From Jeotgalibacillus aurantiacus (lineage in GTDB: Bacteria > Bacillota > Bacilli > Bacillales > Jeotgalibacillaceae): 64,000 bases of DNA. The position numbers were made by a program, and so were the translations under genes. This document shows, one piece after another, positions 17,501 to 25,648 of the stretch. Positions within the stretch are counted from its first letter, which is position 1. Every line of letters begins with the position of its first letter. The notes under the pieces are model-generated. The model did no database searches. It saw nothing but the letters and a program-made list of their open reading frames with translations, and was not told where the DNA came from. The stretch is taken from assembly GCF_020595125.1 (NCBI RefSeq), contig NZ_JACNMS010000003.1, positions 1 through 64,000 on the forward strand, read 5' to 3'.

Positions 17501-18377
17501 TTCCGAGAAAGAATCGAATAATTTAAGGTGTGCGATAGTCCAGACATTAATGCCTCAGACTACAGACTTTAATCAAAAAGATCCAACAAGTTGGAGTGTT
17601 AATTTTAGAGCTAAACATAGAGATCATCTAGCGTCAATGTGTGAACTATTAATTAAACAAATTAAAGCCTCGAATTATGTAAAAAAGAACATAAATAGTA
17701 GTAAAGGTGCTATTGATGTAATCATTTTCCCGGAACTATCAGTTCATCCAGATGACTTGGATATTTTACAGAGACTTTCTGACAGCACGGGAGCTCATAT
17801 TTTTGCAGGCTTAACTTTTACTAAATTAAACTCATCGGATTTAGTTATAAATCAAGCTCTTTGGCTAATTAGAACTAAAACAAAATCTGGTAGAACACTT
17901 ACTCCCTTATATCAGGGAAAGTATTACATGACCACTAATGAAAAGAAAATGAAAATCACTTCATCAAGAAATTATCAATTAATTATTAATTTACAGGATG
18001 GAAGAGATGATATTAATCTCACTGGTGCGATTTGTTATGATGCAACGGATATGAAATTAACTGCCGATTTAAGAGATATATCAGACGTCTTTATAGTTGC
18101 AGCTTTAAATAAGGATATACAAACATTTGATAACATGATTGCTTATTTACATTATCATATGTTTCAGCCCGTTATACTTGCTAATACTGGGGAGTTTGGA
18201 GGTTCATCCGTTCAAGTACCATTAACCCGACATGAGAGAACAGTTTCTCACGTTCATGGAAACCAACAAGCTATAATAAATATTTTTGAACTAGAGCCCG
18301 GAATATTTAAAGATGTGTCTAAGCCAAAAGAAATAAAAAATAAAAAAACACCACCCGCTGGATTTATGGGGAGATGA
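14529..18377 (+). CDS. drt1a: Defense-associated reverse transcriptase-nitrilase (DRT type 1, UG1)
   Basis: 1282-residue two-domain protein. The N-terminal half is a reverse transcriptase of the unknown-group class: motif A SIDLKKFYNNID with Asp221, motif B GLPQGLVSS (LPQG 303-306), and the catalytic YVDD at 346-349. The C-terminal ~285 residues form a nitrilase-like fold with candidate triad Glu1069 (FPELS), Lys1131 (YQGKYY) and Cys1169 (AICYDA). RT-nitrilase fusions (UG1) are the DRT type 1 anti-phage systems; the mechanism is not settled. GTG 14529 follows AGGTG. Strongly AT-rich compared with glmS just upstream, suggesting horizontal gain. A SLATT-like gene downstream may be its partner. 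Confidence 0.9.
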   Translation: MKILTEKYNNLRPDPSFLNDPVILSSAWKKSHNYIRQHNWYADILELDSSVINLGSNISDLSTRLKNNEYRPSSLRLVPAPKSHEWYFPEGTDKWIPKKSENEKGQELRPLAHLNIEDQTVASAAMICLADAVETAQGPTEYSGYLDAQKRKVYSYGNRLHCEWLSHFNKKKQAKFNWGNAQSYRKYYIDYQTFLKRPYEVCRHHNDTVQFDEELFIVSIDLKKFYNNIDLTALINVLKDIYKSYCKEYSIQLENDYENFFKQLEQVFDWRWDSEDEQYISFFKNSNDDTNDNNDVVKYGLGLPQGLVSSGFFSNAYLTNFDQDMGNEIGKRNINQCIKVLDYCRYVDDIRITIKVKKDKEINDNNIEKLVISRITTILESYLEKIKAKSKISINGQKTKLIPFKQVSSEKNISSLMNSIQNRISGTPNADSLEQIAGELYGLLNSTNDLNRVNVSSNKLKLSNIFSTDTDIKDDTLKRFVATRLVKTLRNKRTMTVLGEEISWSEINNQPVTAEQIIDQQFEAAARKLISLWTDNPSLSLLLKVGLDLHPDFQLLDPVLDAIENKLYDENTPFKEKKTIEYLTADLLRAAAVNIGYGNEKIYSRNINLNIFRERICKFAKKVLKYHIPFPWYVQQQAVLYLITNQNLGFTFSMDVKELKHYKALYNSSIYKFDADEDISDLITYIIIFQQMNPNKEKAIAFLQEIFETLNISDKQKVIRILKETQPAFLEELIKREINKGASMRKLLSPQEVSYYTLKRENLKLTNFDKSPLLKVVYSLDNPFKQENAVLLLIKAILTNSDSIEILNNINAIDYLTISCRDWSDIQNPKNKDIDKFIEIKYDKKKKRNNSNLFPTWVDENYYWAYTLGTIIRSCLVGSRDYTEHTFLYRDDIDVYRGIKSTAVTRQFSLINQGSALMGEPLPITPWLTELLYKLLQWPGIDSFNSFIKDWDDVIDINDFHKLIKNRLDEQAVLYGDLSNTPMYKLPVPKNSEKESNNLRCAIVQTLMPQTTDFNQKDPTSWSVNFRAKHRDHLASMCELLIKQIKASNYVKKNINSSKGAIDVIIFPELSVHPDDLDILQRLSDSTGAHIFAGLTFTKLNSSDLVINQALWLIRTKTKSGRTLTPLYQGKYYMTTNEKKMKITSSRNYQLIINLQDGRDDINLTGAICYDATDMKLTADLRDISDVFIVAALNKDIQTFDNMIAYLHYHMFQPVILANTGEFGGSSVQVPLTRHERTVSHVHGNQQAIINIFELEPGIFKDVSKPKEIKNKKTPPAGFMGR

Positions 18378-18438
18378 ATAAAAATTGTAAAAAAATGAAT
18401 TTTATGCGTAGGGACGTATGCCGCACATTAAGATTTGT

Positions 18439-18492
18439 GGGGACGTATATTTTGAACCATTAGAGACGCGAATGATTCATCATATACGTCCC
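18439..18492. repeat. R1 palindrome (copy 1)
   Basis: GGGGACGTATATTTTGAACC and the matching right arm GATTCATCATATACGTCCC around a ~14-nt loop. It lies 62 nt after the DRT1 stop, preceded by a left-arm fragment at 18411-18421. Confidence 0.85.
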
Positions 18493-18665
18493 TATGTTTC
18501 GCAAGGTCAATATATAAATAAATTACGTTAAAATCTAGAAGGCTATTTATTTCAATATTATATCTTTAAAAAAAGATTGGTTAGTTGCAATTGAATCACT
18601 TCATGAGAACGATTCAATTCAAATTATGACAACACGTCTGTTGATTAACCAATATTTAGGTATGT

Positions 18666-19306
18666 TTAATAGACTTCATGTCTAAGATCATAAAGCCATT
18701 CTGACAGCGCATTCCGCCAGTCGATTGGTAAAGCATCACATATAAACATGCTCATAAAACCCTTTTGTGACAGGTGTTTCCTCACTTTTTTCTTGATTTC
18801 ACTAAAGGTCCATTTGATCAACAGATAAGTGAGCAGCGCGATAAATAGTTGAGAAAACACCGCATTTGGCGATGTCCCAAATAAAGTCGGGACATTCAGT
18901 TCCCCTTTAATCCATTGAAAGAAGGATTCGATTTTCCAACGGTGATGGTCGTAGAATCAATCAATAGTAAAGCATGTCTGATCGGCTTCGATCTCCTTTG
19001 AGCGCGATTACAGTGGCTAACAAGCAGGTGAAACAGATCCTTGACTAACTCATAAGGAACCTCTGCGGCCTTTTTACTGATCGTTGAATAATGAACAGCC
19101 TTTAACTGAAGGGAGGCCATCCGGTCCGCACCGTCACGGTAGCCATCCCATTTTTCAAGCGCTGCGGCCATGAGAAAATCAATGAGATCTCTCACACTGA
19201 ATTTACGAGAAACGTCCGTGTAATCGTGCTTTTCGAGTAAAGACTGAAATGAATCTGTTGAAATTAAATGATCAAACAAGTCGGAAATTGTGCTAAACTG
19301 GTTCAT
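18666..19306 (-). pseudogene. IS4-family transposase, central deletion
   Basis: The N-terminal part (from ATG 19306, MNQFSTISDLFDHL) runs to the first catalytic region LLIDSTTITVG and then joins, out of frame, the C-terminal part: IESFFQWIKGELNVP, the Y-R-E-K-type signature, and FSQLFIALLTYLLIKWTF. About 200 central residues holding the second catalytic Asp are missing, so it cannot be active. The C-terminal fragment reads from about 18860 to 18666. Confidence 0.85.
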
Positions 19307-19371
19307 AGAAAACACCTTTCTGTGATGTGGGTTTGGTCGCTTAACATCGTATCAGAATAGGTGTTTTCTTT
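19307..19371. repeat. Inverted repeat at the transposase 5' end
   Basis: GAAAACACCTTTCT and AGAATAGGTGTTTTC face each other across ~35 nt directly in front of the transposase start. Such hairpins often limit transposase translation from outside transcripts. Confidence 0.45.
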
Positions 19372-19550
19372 CTATATTCAAGTGGAAAAAACTAAATAAT
19401 CAACAAACATGATAAATGAAGGAAAAAGTTCACTCTTGTCGAATGTAAAAAGATAGGATGAGATTTAAGAGGGATTTTCCATTTAATGTTTGGGATGTTC
19501 AAAAATAAGTTTTATTTTAATCCATGAAATATGGTGGAGGTAGGAAAAAG

Positions 19551-20168
19551 GTGTCAGAAGAAAAAAACTATGCTAAAAGTATTGAAGAAGAATTTATTGA
19601 CTTGAAGAAGCGAATTAAAGCAACTAGAAAGTCTAGAATTGAAGCTTCAAAGAGATTAAGAACAAAAAATAATTTTTACGAAAAAATAACCCATTTTTAT
19701 TCACTAGTAGTATTAATTTTATCAGTTTGGTTCTTAAATCTAGCAGGTGACGGAGGGCTGTTTACAGCAAAAGTATTACTTATACTTTCACTCTCCATTA
19801 CTTACTTTACACTCTTTCTTAGTTTAAGAAATTATAAAGAACGAGCAGGGGATTTTGAAGTGAACTACCAACACTTAGATGTTCTAACTAATAAGTTAGA
19901 TCGATTTGCCACTAGCGGCGCAACACTGGACGAAACGGTTTTAAAAAGTTTTCAAAGAGAATATGAAAAATTGATTATTGGAAAAGAAAATCATACAAAT
20001 ATTGATTATTATAGGTCAACCGATGAAAATCAAATAAAGTATAAAAAAGAAATTAAGAGATTTATTCTTCAAGAAAGAATAGCGAATGTATTAATAGCAG
20101 TTTATCCTATTTTCATATTTTTAATTATTTTTATATTTTCCAAGATAGTAACTTTTTTCGATCAATAA
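19551..20168 (+). CDS. SLATT-domain membrane protein (possible DRT partner)
   Basis: 205 residues: a basic N-terminal helix, two adjacent membrane segments (about 48-66 and 72-92), a helical cytoplasmic part and a third C-terminal segment (179-200). The layout and sequence (FYEKITHFYSLVVLILSVWF, LRNYKERAGDFEVNYQHLD) fit the SLATT family, predicted membrane-perturbing effectors of defense systems, one clade of which is coupled to reverse transcriptases. GTG 19551 is chosen because GGAGG lies 10 nt upstream; an in-frame ATG 19524 has none. It probably belonged to the DRT1 locus before the IS insertion. Effector role is inferred. Confidence 0.7.
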   Translation: MSEEKNYAKSIEEEFIDLKKRIKATRKSRIEASKRLRTKNNFYEKITHFYSLVVLILSVWFLNLAGDGGLFTAKVLLILSLSITYFTLFLSLRNYKERAGDFEVNYQHLDVLTNKLDRFATSGATLDETVLKSFQREYEKLIIGKENHTNIDYYRSTDENQIKYKKEIKRFILQERIANVLIAVYPIFIFLIIFIFSKIVTFFDQ

Positions 20169-20213
20169 AATTAATATGGAAACAGCCGAATATAATTAAA
20201 GCCATGACTTTTC

Positions 20214-20346
20214 GAAACACGGGGACGTAGATCTTGTTTCACTCGATACTCGAAAGATTGCTGACTAAAACCAGAATATTAAACTGTTAGATACGGGGCG
20301 TGTGTTGGGAATCATCAACCAGTTGATTCCCAACTCACGTCCCTGA
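20214..20346. repeat. Composite R2/R1-like palindromic repeat
   Basis: Starts with the R2 left arm (GGGGACGTAGATCTTGTTTC) and ends in an R1-type hairpin: GTTGGGAATCATCAAC pairs with GTTGATTCCCAAC, bounded by GGGGCGTG and CACGTCCC. Confidence 0.65.
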
Positions 20347-20358
20347 TTTTTAACTATT

Positions 20359-21024
20359 TTAAACCACCCGCCTAACCCCAACTTGTCCATCCAAAAAAAT
20401 CTCCTCCAAAGAAGGCTCTTCTACTTCCACACGATAGATATCGATCTTGCACTGGTTGAAGGCGCGGATGATGTCTGCGATTTTTTTCTCCTGGTTAACG
20501 GTGATGATGATATGTTGCTCTTTCATTTCTAGGTTGTCGCCGACGTGGGTTAGCCATTGGGTGAGCTGGGTCATGTCTGCGGTAGGGATGTTTCCGTGTT
20601 TGATTTTGACTAGAATGGTTGATTGGTAGTAGGATCTGAGTTCGTCCATGGATCCGGTTTTGATGATTTGACCGTCTTTCATGATAGCGATTCTTGTGCA
20701 GAGCTTTTCGACTTCGTCCAGGTTGTGGGAGGTCATGAAGATGGTTTTGCCTTCATGATGCAGCTCACGTATGAGGTGCTGGATGTGAATGACGGATTCG
20801 GCGTCCAGGCCTGATGTTGGTTCGTCGAGAAAGATGAGCTCAGGGTTATGGATGATGGCTTGGGCGATGCCGAGCTTCTTTTTCATGCCGAATGAGAATT
20901 TACCGGTTTTCTTATGGGCATCCTTTTCAAGGCCGACTTTTTTCAGGATGGATAGGCATGTTTCTTTTGATGCTTTGTTTCCTGACAGTTCGGATAAGAA
21001 TCTTAAGTAGCCCATGGCAGTCAT
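20359..21024 (-). pseudogene. ABC transporter ATPase, 5'-truncated (no Walker A)
   Basis: C-terminal two thirds of an ABC-2-type exporter ATPase: signature FSFGMKKKLGIAQA, Walker B LIFLDEPTSGLD and the H-loop TSHNLDE are present, but the ~70 N-terminal residues with Walker A are missing and no SD precedes the open frame at 21024. No permease gene is adjacent. It resembles the intact ATPase at 60237-60902 in its signature region. Confidence 0.8.
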
Positions 21025-21102
21025 GGATCCGTCAGAACACCGTTAGAGTTAGTAGAGACACTTAATTATCATTGTAAAAACGTCTCAATAACTTGGTTAC
21101 TT

Positions 21103-21624
21103 CTAAATAAAATCACTATTTAGGATGGCCTTTTCTTTTTCACTTGCCTCATGAGTTAACTGATCAATTTCATTGCTTAATTGATTAAATGAAAATTTTA
21201 TTGATTTCATTATATGCTCATAACCGAATTTATTTAATAAATTTTCTAATTCTACTGATGAATATTCATTTGTTCTATTATTAGATTCATTTGAAATTAT
21301 TTTGTCATCTAATGAATATACCCAGAATTCATCTTCAAAGTTACTAAATGCAATTATAGGACCAGTTTGTGTATAGAATTTTTTATCTGAAGTTGAAAAG
21401 ACAACACCTTTTTCTTTCAATAAACTAAAATATGGGTAGGCTGTCTTAAGACTTTCTTCAATATCTGTGATTTGATAATCCAAATAGTCTTTGACTTTCT
21501 TTTTGGATAAGTCCACTTTTCTTAAGTCGCTCTCTAAACTATTTATCTTCTTTTTTACTTCTTTTTTTGTGATCAAGTAATACGCGCCTCCCATTAAAGT
21601 AATAGTCTTCTTAATTGAGGTCAA
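21103..21624 (-). CDS. Hypothetical protein, coiled-coil
   Basis: 173 residues from a TTG start, or 163 from ATG 21594 (MGGAYYLITKKEV). After a short N-terminal hydrophobic patch it is charged and helical (KKINSLESDLRKVDLSKKKVKDYLDYQITDIEESL), with a mixed domain around residues 70-110 and a charged C-terminal helix. No ribosome binding site is convincing. I do not recognise the family. Confidence 0.45.
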   Translation of the reverse strand: MTSIKKTITLMGGAYYLITKKEVKKKINSLESDLRKVDLSKKKVKDYLDYQITDIEESLKTAYPYFSLLKEKGVVFSTSDKKFYTQTGPIIAFSNFEDEFWVYSLDDKIISNESNNRTNEYSSVELENLLNKFGYEHIMKSIKFSFNQLSNEIDQLTHEASEKEKAILNSDFI

Positions 21625-21767
21625 ACAATTTTATCGTAGAAGAAAGCTATTGTTCTAAGAAATAAATACATCGCATTAAAAATGACTGAGATTGAATGAT
21701 TTTAGAAATTTTCAACGGTTGTGGATTTATTCTGTCGAATAATTCAAGATAAAAAGGTTTTTGAACA

Positions 21768-23417
21768 TTAGTTATTCTGCTTAAGAATCTTCTTAGCTTC
21801 CTTCAAATCTATCTTCGCGCGATGGCCGTGCTTTTCTAATAAGTGAAGCAGGTTGCTGCCATTCAATAAAGTGATCGGTTTGTCTGTAGCAAAGTTATAG
21901 GCATCTGGTCCGTAATCTGCTGTAGAGACTAAAATTCCTTTTGTTGCACCTTCGTTTAAAACTGTTCCATATAAATCCCTTACCGCAGAAACTCCTTCGA
22001 CATTTGTATAGCGCTTTGCCTGAATGACGATTTTTCCGCCACGGATAGGGTCTGGGTCAAAGGCTACTGCATCAACTCCACCATCTTTACTTGCCTGGGT
22101 AATTTTAACCTCGCCACCACTTGAGTTAAATTCTTTCTCGAATAGTTCTCTGATGAGATGTTCGAAATCCTGCCAATCCATAGCAGCAAGGTTTGTCTCC
22201 TGATCCATTGTTGCAGCAACATCATAAGAGCTTACAAAACGAGTATCTTCGCGATTAATATTCAGAATTGGAGCGATAGGAGTAAGGCTAGACAGCTTGC
22301 TGCTCCCGACCCCTTTTAAATTCTTGAAGCATATTTTAGAATCAACCTGTTGCAGATTGATAGCCAGGAACGCATCTTTATTGGCTTGTACAGATAAAAT
22401 GCATTTTTTTTCATAGTTTCCATTCGCCTTATTTAATGTGTTGACCCACCCGTTAAAGACGATAGAATCCAGTGCACCTGTAGCATCCGCTTCATACAAT
22501 TCATGAATAGTCCTTAAAGTCGTGTCATAAAGCAGTTTTTCGTAAATTTTATTGACGGCAGCCTCTGTCAAATAAGTTTCTTTATACTCATCTTTAGTGG
22601 CAACATATTTAACTTCTTTTAATTTTGGTATTGCCTCAATATCTGGAAGATTATATTCGACTAATAGAGTTTTAGTGGCTAGAATGTACTCTAAATCGTA
22701 TTCCTTAGGGAAAAGATCAGGGTACTCTGAGTTTGATAAGACCATATCACAATATTCTTCAATTGCTAAAGGATCATTATCAAAATATCTTTGTTTTTGG
22801 AGATCAACGGCCTCATTAGTTTCTTTTTTCTCCAATTCAAATTGATTTTTGCTCTTCTCCCAATCTGCAAGTAAAGATTTATACTTTTTAAGCGCTTCGG
22901 CGTCAGAAATTTTTATACGTTCAATTTCCAATGTCCATTCTTCCAATGCTTTAGAATAGTTGAGATCTGCTTCTTTTATCTTTTTTTCTTTATTCTTTGA
23001 GAAGATTTTATCTGTAATACTAAAGGTTGGTTCAAAAGCACTTTTAACTGGCTGAGAAGGTCTATGAAGAGGAGTAGGCTTTACTGGATAAGGTTCTACA
23101 AAGCTAGAATGATCTTTCAAATCATCCCAGTCGATCCGGTCATCGATATCTAATGTATGCAATAAGACATTGTCTAAGACTTGTAAGTTCTCTACAGCAT
23201 CAGTCGTTTGTTGAGATGCATATTCTTTCTTTTCTTCTTTTTCCAATGCTAATAATTCTTTTTCATGTTTCTTTTCAAGCATTTCTAATTGTTTTTCCCA
23301 TCTCTCATCCCAATCCTTAATTTGAACAGCTGCCTTTTGTTCAACGACATGCCTATCTTTTCCTTTTATCAACCGGTACTTATTTAGTCCATCATGCTTG
23401 ATCTCAATTTGATACAT
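21768..23417 (-). CDS. Mrr-like restriction endonuclease with coiled-coil N-terminus
   Basis: 549 residues. The C-terminal ~130 residues form a PD-(D/E)xK nuclease of the Mrr_cat type: FEHLIRELFEKEF, then GGVDAVA (Asp449) and IVIQAKRY (Gln466-Ala-Lys468). Residues ~20-200 are highly charged with predicted coiled coil. Mrr-type enzymes cut modified DNA and act as type IV restriction; no methylase or helicase gene is next to it. ATG 23417 is chosen for the GAGGAGTG site 7 nt upstream. The specificity domain is not recognisable. Confidence 0.8.
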   Translation of the reverse strand: MYQIEIKHDGLNKYRLIKGKDRHVVEQKAAVQIKDWDERWEKQLEMLEKKHEKELLALEKEEKKEYASQQTTDAVENLQVLDNVLLHTLDIDDRIDWDDLKDHSSFVEPYPVKPTPLHRPSQPVKSAFEPTFSITDKIFSKNKEKKIKEADLNYSKALEEWTLEIERIKISDAEALKKYKSLLADWEKSKNQFELEKKETNEAVDLQKQRYFDNDPLAIEEYCDMVLSNSEYPDLFPKEYDLEYILATKTLLVEYNLPDIEAIPKLKEVKYVATKDEYKETYLTEAAVNKIYEKLLYDTTLRTIHELYEADATGALDSIVFNGWVNTLNKANGNYEKKCILSVQANKDAFLAINLQQVDSKICFKNLKGVGSSKLSSLTPIAPILNINREDTRFVSSYDVAATMDQETNLAAMDWQDFEHLIRELFEKEFNSSGGEVKITQASKDGGVDAVAFDPDPIRGGKIVIQAKRYTNVEGVSAVRDLYGTVLNEGATKGILVSTADYGPDAYNFATDKPITLLNGSNLLHLLEKHGHRAKIDLKEAKKILKQNN

Positions 23418-23507
23418 ATAATCACTCCTCAAAAATGTAATAATTTTCTGATATCTACAGTTTAACACTATAATACTGGTAATTTATATAATATTATTAG
23501 TAAATTT

Positions 23508-23660
23508 GAAACATCGGGAAGTAAAGATTATTTCGTTTGAAACTCTAAAGGTTAGTGACTACAGCCATAAGATTGATCAAGCGCTGCATTTAGTAATTAA
23601 GAAATGGGGAGGGACCCTGTTAATCATTAAACATCCAAATGATTAACAGGATACGTCCCC
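23508..23660. repeat. R2-like repeat with R1-type hairpin
   Basis: The intergenic stretch 23418-23796 holds a diverged R2 left arm (from 23508) and a perfect 13-bp hairpin CCTGTTAATCATT (23616-23628) with AATGATTAACAGG (23638-23650), flanked by GGGGAGGGAC and ACGTCCCC. The hairpin keeps the AATCATT/AATGATT core of R1 with a different outer arm. Nothing else is visible in the gap. Confidence 0.65.
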
Positions 23661-23796
23661 CTTAATTCCTTGGTTAGTCAAGCATTATCTCCGTCTTGAT
23701 ATTTTAAAAACCCCAGTAGATATTATCTTTGATATTACAATTTATAGAAATAATATATGATGTGATCAATAGATAAAGAGAGGCGGTAGTGTGCTG

Positions 23797-24477
23797 ATGG
23801 CTAAAAATAAACCAAAAGAATTGACGCATGAAGCAATAATGACAGCTCTAGATTGGTCTTATGATAAGGCGATCAATGGCGGAATACCAGGTATGGATAC
23901 AGCTACAGAGGTAGCTGATAGTTACTTAAAGAAAAAGGGCACACTTGATGAAAAGGTAAAGAGTTTAATCCGTTGGCAGAATACGAAAAGTGCTACTAGT
24001 GGATTTTTAGCTGGGCTGGGAGGGATTATTCTTATGCCAGTTTCAATTCCGGCCAATATAGCAAGTGTGATTTTAGTGCAGATAAGAATGGTTGCTGCTA
24101 TCGCGCATATGGGTGGATATGATCTGAAAGATGATCAAGTTAAGTCGTTTGTATACGTGTGTTTAGCGGGAACCGGCGCAAAAGATATCCTCAAAAGCAC
24201 CGGTATTCAAATAGGTAAAAAACTTGCGGTTAGCGGGATTAAGAAGATTCCATTTGAGATTATTAAAAAAATCAATCATGCAGTAGGATTCAAACTGTTA
24301 ACAAAATTCGGAGAGAAAGGCGTTATCAATCTCGGAAAGATGGTTCCTCTAGCAGGAGGGGTGATCGGTGGAACTGTCGATGCTGTCTCAACAAACATCA
24401 TTGGTAAAGTTGCTCATAATGTTTTCATAGAGAATTCAGAAATGGATCATGATCAGGACATTATAATTATGAGTTAG
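23797..24477 (+). CDS. EcsC family protein
   Basis: 226 residues. Hydrophobic, Gly/Ala-rich segments (LAGLGGIILMPVSIPANIASVILVQIRMVAAIAHMGGYDL at 70-105, MVPLAGGVIGGTVDAVSTNIIGKVA near the C-terminus) are characteristic of the EcsC family, membrane-associated proteins found alone or in defense and T6SS-toxin contexts. Function here unknown. ATG 23797 lies ~10 nt after GAGGCGG; GTG 23791 in the same frame is less likely. Confidence 0.75.
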   Translation: MAKNKPKELTHEAIMTALDWSYDKAINGGIPGMDTATEVADSYLKKKGTLDEKVKSLIRWQNTKSATSGFLAGLGGIILMPVSIPANIASVILVQIRMVAAIAHMGGYDLKDDQVKSFVYVCLAGTGAKDILKSTGIQIGKKLAVSGIKKIPFEIIKKINHAVGFKLLTKFGEKGVINLGKMVPLAGGVIGGTVDAVSTNIIGKVAHNVFIENSEMDHDQDIIIMS

Positions 24478-24487
24478 TTGGATTTGT

Positions 24488-24541
24488 GGGGACGTATATT
24501 GTGAATCATTAGACTTTCGAATGATTCACAATATACGTCCC
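24488..24541. repeat. R1 palindrome (copy 2)
   Basis: GGGGACGTATATTGTGAATC pairs with GATTCACAATATACGTCCC over the full arm; the stem is perfect. It starts 11 nt after the EcsC stop codon. Confidence 0.9.
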
Positions 24542-24611
24542 GACGTTTCTTAAGCGTTTGATTACAATGGTACAAATTCAATAAAATAAACAATGAGGAG
24601 TAGATAGTTTT

Positions 24612-24878
24612 GTGAGTGGCGTGCTTATAGAAGAATACATGAAATTTATCTATTTACCTTTATTATTACAATTTATAATAATAATTCCTTTAATTTTCGT
24701 GTTTTTCTGTATTTTTTTCTTTATAATTAGAATGGTGGATATTAGTATAAAAGGTTCTAAAAAAAGTTATTATGAAACTAGTTATGATCCGTTAACATTC
24801 AAAAGATTATTACGAGCAGCTTTTTTTTGTACCGGTTCGCTAACAATACTTCATATAATGGTTTTATTTGATAGGTGA
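24612..24878 (+). CDS. Small hypothetical membrane protein
   Basis: 88 residues with a long hydrophobic region (about 12-45, probably one or two membrane segments) and a second segment at 65-85. GTG 24612 follows GAGGAG at ~11 nt. A terminator lies just downstream. No family recognised. Confidence 0.55.
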   Translation: MSGVLIEEYMKFIYLPLLLQFIIIIPLIFVFFCIFFFIIRMVDISIKGSKKSYYETSYDPLTFKRLLRAAFFCTGSLTILHIMVLFDR

Positions 24879-24918
24879 AAAATAACTGAATATAAAATTT
24901 AGGTGTTTGACTGAATTA

Positions 24919-24968
24919 TTAAAAGGTCTGTATTGAAGTAAAACCTTCTCACAGACCTTTTAATTTTA
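24919..24968 (+). terminator. Terminator after the small membrane protein
   Basis: AAAAGGTCTGT (24921-24931) and ACAGACCTTTT (24951-24961) form a perfect 11-bp stem followed by AATTTTATT. Confidence 0.8.
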
Positions 24969-24969
24969 T

Positions 24970-25035
24970 TGGAAACACCGGGGCGTAGATCTTGTTTCAT
25001 TTGTCACTCGAAAGGTTCCTGGCAGCAGCCATTAA
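24970..25035. repeat. R2 repeat, left-arm copy
   Basis: GAAACACCGGGGCGTAGATC followed by TTGTTTCATTTG, the same left arm as at 20214 and 28767. No matching right arm. Confidence 0.6.
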
Positions 25036-25136
25036 ATTGATCTGAGGTTGCCATTTTTTGCTCCACCCTTGCCACAATGAGATCCATTCTACTTTTAATA
25101 TCAAGTGGTGTATTTAGAAAATAATCAGTGATTTGT

Positions 25137-25190
25137 GGGGACGTATGTTTTGAATCATTCGGGATGCGAAGAGTTAACCCTAAGCGTCCT
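25137..25190. repeat. R1 palindrome, degenerate copy
   Basis: Left arm GGGGACGTATGTTTTGAATC is intact, the right arm (GAGTTAACCCTAAGCGTCCT) has decayed. The gap 24969-25275 holds only these repeats. Confidence 0.6.
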
Positions 25191-25275
25191 TTTTTGACAG
25201 AAATGATCAAAAGTAATGATAACAAACCTGACTAATTATGGTTATAATTAACATTAAAAAAGGGGAGGGAGATCT

Positions 25276-25588
25276 GTGCTAGAGGCAATCATTAGCGGTT
25301 TATTTGCATATAAGCTATAAAGTGTTCAGATATCTACTTGATAAATGTAAAAGTTTATCAAGTGAATTTACTTTAAATATCTTTCCTGGCTGGCTTTTTA
25401 TTATGGTCACTTCTGGCATAGTACTCTCTCTTCAATATGATTTTCCTGGTATCATCGTTATACAATTTGTTTTTGAGTTATCAACATTTTTTACAATCTC
25501 ATTAATGATCATCCTATTTATTATTAAACCGATATCTAAACCTTTACACGATAAGATAACAGGAACGATCGATCGGATTTATAGGTGA
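25276..25588 (+). pseudogene. Small membrane-protein gene with a probable frameshift
   Basis: A strong SD (AGGGGAGGGAG) precedes GTG 25276, but that frame stops after MLEAIISGLFAYKL. A second frame, open from TTG 25304, continues with a typical small membrane protein (KVFRYLLDKCKSL, then two hydrophobic segments GWLFIMVTSGIVLSL and FVFELSTFFTISLMIILFII). A one-base shift near 25310 would join them. The stop codon abuts the right half of an R1 palindrome (25586-25607). Confidence 0.5.
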
Positions 25589-25648
25589 TTCATCATATAC
25601 GTCCCGGTGTTTCAGAATTAATAACTAATTTAAATGGAGAATTACTAA

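Larger units (their letters stand above)
18636..19408. mobile_element. Remnant IS4-family element, internally deleted
   Basis: Encloses the broken transposase. Candidate 12-bp terminal inverted repeats GTCTGTTGATTA (18636-18647) and TAATCAACAAAC (19397-19408) match with one difference. No clear target duplication is visible. The element separates the DRT1 gene from the SLATT gene. Confidence 0.6.

Noticed and set aside
14529-18377. Retron or group II intron RT
   Set aside because: The protein is far larger, has a C-terminal nitrilase fold, and there is no msr-msd-like RNA or intron structure nearby.
25004-25225. Minus-strand 73-codon ORF
   Set aside because: It lies across R2 and R1 repeat sequence, has no SD and no recognisable protein features.
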